Shown: positions 22,792-27,529 of the stretch, piece by piece | How positions within the stretch are numbered: the stretch's first letter is position 1 | How the letters are laid out: each line of letters opens with the position of its first letter | Source of the DNA: Vulcanimicrobiota bacterium | GTDB taxonomy: Bacteria; Vulcanimicrobiota; Vulcanimicrobiia; Eremiobacterales; Eremiobacteraceae | DNA: 27,529 bases | Assembly: GCA_019232725.1 (NCBI GenBank) | Contig: JAFANK010000013.1 | Span: forward strand, 1 to 27,529 | Reading direction: 5' to 3' | Notes under the pieces: generated by a model | Seen by the model: the letters and a program-made list of their open reading frames with translations, nothing else | What the model was told of the DNA's origin: nothing | The model's database searches: none | Translations under genes and position numbers: made by a program

Positions 22792-23568
22792 CTAGTTCGC
22801 GAGTTTTGCCCGGATGCTGCGCACGGGTACGAACGCGAACACGGCGATCGCGACGAGGATCCAAAGCGCTTCGAGTGCCGTCTGCGCGGTCACCGTCCCG
22901 AGCACAAGCGCCCGGAACACCTTCACCGCATGATAGAGCGGCGTGAGCCAAGCGATGACCAGTGCCCATTTGGGAAACTTGTCCAAGGGGAAAAAGACGC
23001 CGCCGATCATCACCATCGGCGTCACCACGAACGAGAAATAGTAGAACAGATGCTCTTGCGTTTTCACCACAAAGGACACGAGCAGCGCCGGAATGGCGAA
23101 GACGATGCCGGACAATGCCAAGACAAGGGGGCAGAGGAGCGCCCACCACGAGTGCACGAGCCCAAAACCGGCGATCACCGCTAAGAACAGGCAGCCGTAG
23201 AGCGTCGATCGGAAGGCTTGCCAAAGATACTCGCCGGCGGCAATCTCCAGCGGATCGACAGGCGCCGTCACCATCGATTCGTACACGCCATTGAAGACTC
23301 GCCGTTCGTAGGCGCCCCAGGCCGCGTCGAAGGTCGCGGTGTTCAGCGCGGTCAGCCCGAGAAAACCCGGCGCCATGAACTGGACGAGCGAGCCGTAGCC
23401 CGTCAGCGAGAAGTACGCACCGAGACCGAAGCCGAGGGCGAGGAAGTACGCGAACGGCTCGACGATGTTGATGGCGACGCTCGACCACGCATACTTCTGC
23501 CAGGCCAGCAGATTGCGATGGAACACCCGCCACGCGTTGCGGGAGAAAAACGCGCCGAGCGCGTTCAT
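22792..23568 (-). CDS. ABC-2 type transport permease, NodJ family
   Basis: A 258-residue membrane protein with six hydrophobic segments. Features of the NodJ/ABC-2 permease family are WSSVAINIVEPFAYFLALGFGLG, FLGLTALNTATFDAAWGAYER, NGVYESMVTAPVDPLEIAAGEYLWQ, and GGVFFPLDKFPKWALVIAWLTPLYHAV near the end. NodJ proteins work with NodI in export of lipid-linked or lipophilic molecules; the substrate here is unknown. The ATG at 23568 overlaps the ATPase stop (ATGA), showing that the two subunits are co-translated. Confidence 0.93.
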   Translation of the reverse strand: MNALGAFFSRNAWRVFHRNLLAWQKYAWSSVAINIVEPFAYFLALGFGLGAYFSLTGYGSLVQFMAPGFLGLTALNTATFDAAWGAYERRVFNGVYESMVTAPVDPLEIAAGEYLWQAFRSTLYGCLFLAVIAGFGLVHSWWALLCPLVLALSGIVFAIPALLVSFVVKTQEHLFYYFSFVVTPMVMIGGVFFPLDKFPKWALVIAWLTPLYHAVKVFRALVLGTVTAQTALEALWILVAIAVFAFVPVRSIRAKLAN

Positions 23569-24494
23569 TCCACGAGCTCCCGTCCGGTCATGTTCAAGAA
23601 CACGTCTTCGAGCGTGGCTCGGCGCGCGACGTGCCGAGGCGGATCGAATCCCAGCGCTGCCATGCGATGCAACAGCACGCGATTGTCGGCGTTGTACAGG
23701 TACACGGTGTCGCCGTGACGTTCGCGGCGGGCGACAAGTCCATCGAGTTGCGTGTCCGCGGGGAGGCGCCCATCAGCGTCGACGATCTCGAGCACGTCCT
23801 CAGCGGCATATTGGGTCACAAGCTGCGCCGGCGGCGCCTCCGCCAAGATCCGGCCCTCGTCGATCACGGCGACGCGGCCGCACAGGCGTGCTGCTTCTTC
23901 CATATAATGCGTGGTCAAAAGCAACGTCAGCCCGGAATTGATCAGGCGCGTGAGCGTCTCCCACACGAGTAACCGCGCCTGCGGGTCAAGCCCCGTCGTG
24001 GGCTCGTCGAGCACCAGAATGTCCGGACGATTGACGAGCGCGCGCGCGATGACGAGCCGTCGCTTCATGCCGCCGGAGAGCTCGCGTACGAGCGCCTTGC
24101 TCTTGGCGGAAATCGCGAGCAGGTCGAGCAGCTCTCGAGCGCGATCGCGGGCTCCGTTCCCGGTGATCCCGAAGAACGACGCGTAGAGGAGCAAGTTCTC
24201 TTCGACGTTGAGCTCGGGGTCGAGCGCGTTCTCTTGTGCCACGACACCCAACCGCTGCTTGATCCGCGATGCGTCGCGCGCAGGGTCCATGCCCAGAACT
24301 AAAAGTTCGCCTGCAGTCCGTGCGACGCGGCAGTAGATCATCTTCATGGTCGAGGTCTTGCCGGCACCATTGACGCCCAAGAAACCATAGCACTCGCCGG
24401 CATGGATCGCGAAGTCGATGCCGCGGACGGCCTCGACCTCTGCGTACCGTTTCGTCAGTGAGCGGGCATACACGACCGTATTTTGGGCGCACAT
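23565..24494 (-). CDS. ABC transporter ATPase, NodI family
   Basis: A 309-residue ATPase subunit. Walker A is GVNGAGKTS (residues 40-48), the Q-loop VVAQENALDPELNVEENLL, the signature LSGGM (139-143), Walker B ILVLDEPT (159-166), and the switch His lies in LLLTTHYMEEAARL. The C-terminal 75 or so residues (EDVLEIVDADGR onward) match the NodI extension, ending RATLEDVFLNMTGREL. It pairs with the overlapping NodJ-type permease. The start at 24494 has no clear ribosome binding site. No dedicated cargo-synthesis gene lies next to it, and the gene on the other side is divergent. Confidence 0.95.
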   Translation of the reverse strand: MCAQNTVVYARSLTKRYAEVEAVRGIDFAIHAGECYGFLGVNGAGKTSTMKMIYCRVARTAGELLVLGMDPARDASRIKQRLGVVAQENALDPELNVEENLLLYASFFGITGNGARDRARELLDLLAISAKSKALVRELSGGMKRRLVIARALVNRPDILVLDEPTTGLDPQARLLVWETLTRLINSGLTLLLTTHYMEEAARLCGRVAVIDEGRILAEAPPAQLVTQYAAEDVLEIVDADGRLPADTQLDGLVARRERHGDTVYLYNADNRVLLHRMAALGFDPPRHVARRATLEDVFLNMTGRELVE

Positions 24495-24700
24495 AGTCGG
24501 CTTTGCAGCTTCTCGTTCGTCGCATGGCCCGCCTGGTCGAACACATGCGCGTCAGTTCCACGTGTGCGTCGAAGGCCAGGTCTTCATCGCGCGCGAAAGC
24601 TTGAGGCCTATGGCACACCATCTTTTCCGCATGTTGCGGATGCCGAAGATACCGCCGGCATGTCCACCTTGTACGCAGCTGCGGTCGAGGCGAGCGACAC
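24495..24700. other. Divergent intergenic region between ABC ATPase and ATP-grasp gene
   Basis: About 206 bases with no convincing gene. Reading frames that cross it are shadows of the flanking genes. It should hold promoters for both directions, but I see no clear -35/-10 pair. Confidence 0.5.
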
Positions 24701-26149
24701 ATGGCGTGTAGCGCAAAGCTCCGTCCGCAGGACACACCGCTTGATCGCGCCCGGTACGTCCACGAGCATCTCGCTCCCAATCTCTTCCGTAGTGTCGCCG
24801 GGCCGGAAACCACTGAACCTTCTGCCGTCGCCTGGCGGCTCGCGCCGCAACCCTTCCCCCTCGCACCGAAAACCGTCGAACGCTTGCGCGTCATCGGCGC
24901 CGACCTGCTCAAGCTCTATCGCGCGGCTAACCGCGCGTACTTCATGAGCGTGCGCGGTACCGCGCCTGCCTTTATCCACGAGTATCTCGACATCGGCAAG
25001 CCCGAACATATCGTGCGCTTGCAGCGTCAAAACCGATTCAAGTCCGAGATTCCGACGCTGCTTCGTCCAGACATCATTCTGACCGAAGACGGCATGATCG
25101 CGTCCGAATTGGACTCGATCCCCGGCGGCATGGGGTTCGTCGGCGCGATGGGCGCCGTGTACTGCGAGCTTGGCTTCGATCAGGTTGGCGAGTATGACGG
25201 CATGGTGCGCGGTTTTGCGCGCATGGCGCAGTCGCTCGCCGGCAAGGAGCAACCCACGGTCGCCATCGTCGTCTCGCCCGAGTCCGAAGATTACCGCTCG
25301 GAGATGTCGTGGCTCTCGCAGGCGTTGCGCACGAGCGGCCTTGCGCATGCGGTGACGCTGCACCCAGAAGATGTGTTCTTCACCGAGGAAGCGCTCGTCG
25401 TCGACACGCCGGAGGGGCGCCGCACCGTCGACGTGCTGTATCGTAACTTCGAGCTGTTCGATCTGCTCAACATCCCCAAGCAAGAGCTCATGTTATACGC
25501 CGCGCGGCATAAGCGTGTCGTCATGACGCCGCCTCCGAAAGCGTTCTTAGAAGAAAAACTCATCTTCGCGCTGTTGCACAACACGAGTCTGCGGGGATTG
25601 TGGCGGACCGAGCTGGGCGACGAGGTCTTCGAGCGGCTGCTCGCACTCATGCCGCAGACCTGGGTGTTGGATCCGCGGCCGTTGCCGCCGCAAGCGGTGA
25701 TCGACGGTCTGGCCGTCGACGGTCGCGAGATCCGCGAGTGGAGCGCGCTCTACGGTTTGAGCAAGTCCGAGCGGCAGTACGTCGTGAAGCCCTCAGGTTT
25801 CTCGGAACTCGCGTGGGGCAGCCGCGGCGTCTATATCGCCGACGACCTCACGCGCGACGAGTGGATGGCGGTCATCGACGGCGGATTGGCGACGTTTGAC
25901 AAGACGCCGCAGATCTTGCAGCAGTACCACAAGGCGCGCCGCGTGCGCAGCGACTATCTCGACGTGCCAAGCGGCAGCATCCGCACGCTCGATGGACGCG
26001 TGCGCTTGTGCCCATACTACTTCGTGGTCGGCGACGAATCGGTGCTGGGCGGCGTGCTCGCAACGGTCGTGCCGGCCAACAAGCGGCTGATCCACGGCAT
26101 GAGCGAAGCGGTGATGGCGCCCTGCATGGAGGACGCCTCGGGCTACTAA
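24701..26149 (+). CDS. Probable circularly permuted ATP-grasp protein, product unknown
   Basis: A 482-residue cytosolic protein whose layout fits the circularly permuted ATP-grasp group (glutathionylspermidine synthase-like and related peptide ligases). Metal- and substrate-binding type residues come early: LTEDGMIASELDSIPGGMG (residues 127-145). Then VDVLYRNFELFD (243-254) and PKAFLEEKLIFALLHN follow. The ATP-binding part comes last: YVVKPSGF with Lys363, a glycine loop GSRGVYIA (373-380) and PQILQQYHKAR. These enzymes form amide bonds between a carboxylate and an amine through an acyl phosphate. No partner peptide, aminotransferase or transglutaminase-like gene is adjacent, so substrate and product are unknown. 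The ATG at 24701 follows GAGG by about 11 bases. The call rests on motif order, not on alignment. Confidence 0.6.
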   Translation: MACSAKLRPQDTPLDRARYVHEHLAPNLFRSVAGPETTEPSAVAWRLAPQPFPLAPKTVERLRVIGADLLKLYRAANRAYFMSVRGTAPAFIHEYLDIGKPEHIVRLQRQNRFKSEIPTLLRPDIILTEDGMIASELDSIPGGMGFVGAMGAVYCELGFDQVGEYDGMVRGFARMAQSLAGKEQPTVAIVVSPESEDYRSEMSWLSQALRTSGLAHAVTLHPEDVFFTEEALVVDTPEGRRTVDVLYRNFELFDLLNIPKQELMLYAARHKRVVMTPPPKAFLEEKLIFALLHNTSLRGLWRTELGDEVFERLLALMPQTWVLDPRPLPPQAVIDGLAVDGREIREWSALYGLSKSERQYVVKPSGFSELAWGSRGVYIADDLTRDEWMAVIDGGLATFDKTPQILQQYHKARRVRSDYLDVPSGSIRTLDGRVRLCPYYFVVGDESVLGGVLATVVPANKRLIHGMSEAVMAPCMEDASGY

Positions 26150-26167
26150 GCCCCCAATACCTCATGT

Positions 26168-26194
26168 AGGGGCGGCATTTTTAGTGCCGCCCTC
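26168..26194. repeat. Palindromic element (copy 3) between convergent genes
   Basis: GGGCGGCA (26170-26177) and TGCCGCCC (26185-26192) form an 8-bp perfect stem, extended by wobble pairs on both sides (T26178-G26184 and G26169-T26193) with loop TTTTA. It sits in the 43-bp gap between two convergent genes and shares the core and five-base loop with copies 1 and 2. It could be a bidirectional terminator. Confidence 0.75.
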
Positions 26195-26870
26195 ACCCGA
26201 GAATATTGACCGCTCGCGAAGCGACGAGCGCAACGATCAACAGCGAGACGAGACCTTCGATCAACATCAGCGTCTTTGCCCAGGCGGTAAGGGGCATGGT
26301 ATCGGTTGGGCTAAACGCCGTCGAGTTGGTGAACGCAAGGTAGAGATAGTCGAAGAACCTCGGGCCCCATCCCTTTGGTGCGCACGCGGGCGTCACCATC
26401 TGCGGGAACAAGAAATCGGGCTCGCGGTGCTCCGAGCTCGCCCGGTCGTCCGGCCCACCGCGGTCGAGTTCCCAGAACCAGAGCGCAAAGACGATGATAT
26501 TTGTTAGCCAGAGCTTGGCTGCGCTTTCCAAGAGCCGTATACCAGAGGTCCCTGTCGGATGCACGACGAGGTGGTCGACAAGCAGCGCGAGCGAAAGGAT
26601 ATTGGCAACATTCAAAATCGCGATGATGACAATCGCGGCGATTTGCCGCCACCTGGACTCGATCGACATGCGACGAGGTGCGACGATCGACAACGGGATG
26701 AGCAGCGCCAATTCCAAGACCGGTACAAGCCACCACGGGCCGACCAGCAATCGCACTGGCAGCGAGATGTACAGCAAAATACCCACGAGGACGGCAAGGC
26801 TCGCGGGCCAGCGCGGCTCGCCCACAATCGGCGGCCCCCACGCCGCTCCGCGACGCGCTTGGGTCGTCAC
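26193..26870 (-). CDS. Uncharacterised membrane protein with two-helix channel-like C-terminus
   Basis: A 225-residue protein with about six hydrophobic segments. The first four lie between residues 22 and 134, ending WFWELDRGGP, a motif I associate with an uncharacterised membrane family. A loop (FLFPQMV) leads to FFDYLYLAFTNSTAFSPTD and a last helix LMLIEGLVSLLIVALVASRAVNIL. The last part has the outline of a potassium channel pore module (helix, pore loop, helix), but the selectivity filter TxGYG is replaced by TNSTAFSPTD. A potassium channel role is therefore not supported. The GTG at 26870 overlaps the aminotransferase stop (GTGA), so the two are translated together. Confidence 0.7.
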   Translation of the reverse strand: MTTQARRGAAWGPPIVGEPRWPASLAVLVGILLYISLPVRLLVGPWWLVPVLELALLIPLSIVAPRRMSIESRWRQIAAIVIIAILNVANILSLALLVDHLVVHPTGTSGIRLLESAAKLWLTNIIVFALWFWELDRGGPDDRASSEHREPDFLFPQMVTPACAPKGWGPRFFDYLYLAFTNSTAFSPTDTMPLTAWAKTLMLIEGLVSLLIVALVASRAVNILG

Positions 26871-27529
26871 GCTTGCTGCTCCGCAGCAACCAGATCGAGC
26901 ACAGTATCGATATCTTCGTCGTTGTTGTAGGCGTGGGGTGACACGCGCACGCCGTTTTCACGGACGGTGATGCCGACACGACGGGCCAAGGCGGCGGCGC
27001 CGAGCTCGTTTGGGTTCCATCGTCCTAGACCCAGCAAGACTATCCCGGAACGAGCCTGCGGGGCCGGGTCGCTCTTCACCTCGATGCCGCGCTCGTGCGC
27101 ACCTGCGATCAAGCGATCGGTCAGCTCGAGCACGTGACGTTCGATCGCGACGAATGAGGCATCCGTGTGCAAGCGCAAACTTCGCGAAAATCCTATCAGC
27201 GCTGGGTAGTTGACGGTCGCACCGTCAAAGCGACGCGCCCCGCGTGCTAGCTCCTGGCCGTAGTCGAAGAAATCCATCGGGTCGCGCACAGAGCGCCATG
27301 ACAATGATGCCGGCCGCATCTCGTCCAGCAGCTCGTTTCTGACGTAGACGACCGACAGTCCCTGTGGGCACAGCAGCCACTTCGCAACGCCGAAGTAACA
27401 AAAATCGATGTGCCAGGCACCAACGTCGAGCGGCAGTTGCCTGTAACCTTGCATGGCGTCCACCGCGAAGAGGATGCCGTGTTCTCTCGCCCACGCGCCG
27501 ATCGCGGGCAAATCGTGACGGTAGCCATC
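26867..27529 (-). CDS. Class V PLP-dependent aminotransferase, N-terminus beyond the window
   Basis: The C-terminal 220 or so residues of a fold-type I PLP enzyme of class V (cysteine desulfurase / isopenicillin N epimerase-like). GILFAVDAMQGYRQLPLDV holds the Asp that pairs with the PLP ring nitrogen and the neighbouring Gln. The following FGVAKWLLCPQGLSVVYV holds the Schiff-base Lys. The small domain ends GITVRENGVRVSPHAYNNDEDID, with the Arg that binds the substrate carboxylate. No active-site Cys loop of a desulfurase is evident, so an aminotransferase or epimerase is more likely than NifS/SufS. The frame continues through the right edge. The stop overlaps the start of the membrane protein gene. 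Confidence 0.88.
   Translation of the reverse strand, partial: DGYRHDLPAIGAWAREHGILFAVDAMQGYRQLPLDVGAWHIDFCYFGVAKWLLCPQGLSVVYVRNELLDEMRPASLSWRSVRDPMDFFDYGQELARGARRFDGATVNYPALIGFSRSLRLHTDASFVAIERHVLELTDRLIAGAHERGIEVKSDPAPQARSGIVLLGLGRWNPNELGAAALARRVGITVRENGVRVSPHAYNNDEDIDTVLDLVAAEQQA

Noticed and set aside
26310..26500. Potassium channel function for the membrane protein
   Set aside because: The filter signature TxGYG is absent, so only the helix arrangement supports it.

Overview
The window reads as chromosome of a high-GC, deep-branching bacterium. It has frequent GTG starts, many ATGA/GTGA gene overlaps, a prolyl-tRNA synthetase of the archaeal/eukaryal type, a short EF-Ts, an Amj-type lipid II flippase, a class II fructose bisphosphatase and NodI/NodJ-type ABC exporters. 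Together these suggest a lineage such as Eremiobacterota/WPS-2 or a relative. That placement is inference from gene content and was not tested by any search. No phage, insertion sequence, CRISPR array, tRNA or rRNA was found.

Layout. (1) 1-2201, minus strand: a secreted protein with a CBM20-type starch-binding domain, then glpX, then a YqeG-type HAD phosphatase cut by the left edge. (2) 2289-5850, plus strand: three translationally coupled membrane genes, a PIG-V-like glycosyltransferase, a GtrA protein and a GT39/ArnT-like glycosyltransferase. They look like a polyprenyl-linked sugar transfer cassette. (3) 5855-20169, minus strand: the conserved growth cluster, read rightmost first: rpsB-tsf-pyrH-frr-orf71-cdsA-dxr-rseP-ispG. 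It continues through a GT39-like gene into proS, a polysaccharide deacetylase, an M16 peptidase, an Amj-type flippase and a TPR lipoprotein. It supplies translation factors, CDP-diacylglycerol, isoprenoid precursors and envelope maintenance. uppS, usual between frr and cdsA, is absent and a 71-codon reading frame sits there. (4) 20391-21946, plus strand: an ExeA-like AAA ATPase coupled to an unknown protein, convergent with csrA (21949-22140, minus). (5) 22297-22785: a TlpA/ResA-like thioredoxin. (6) 22792-24494, minus: a NodJ/NodI-type ABC exporter. (7) 24701-26149, plus: a probable circularly permuted ATP-grasp protein. (8) 26193-27529, minus: a channel-like membrane protein coupled to a PLP-dependent class V aminotransferase that runs off the right edge.

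The least ordinary signals are not classical genes. Three copies of a palindrome (core CGGCAC-N5-GTGCCG) lie at gene ends. Two share 11-12 bp arms that differ by a compensated base pair, and one has grown a 21-bp tandem repeat inside it that is translated into the C-terminal tail of a glycosyltransferase. Two genes, the YqeG homologue and the deacetylase, appear to start at CTG codons that overlap the upstream TGA as CTGA, each behind a plausible ribosome binding site. The rpsB promoter is strong and is followed by a structured leader of about 130 nt.
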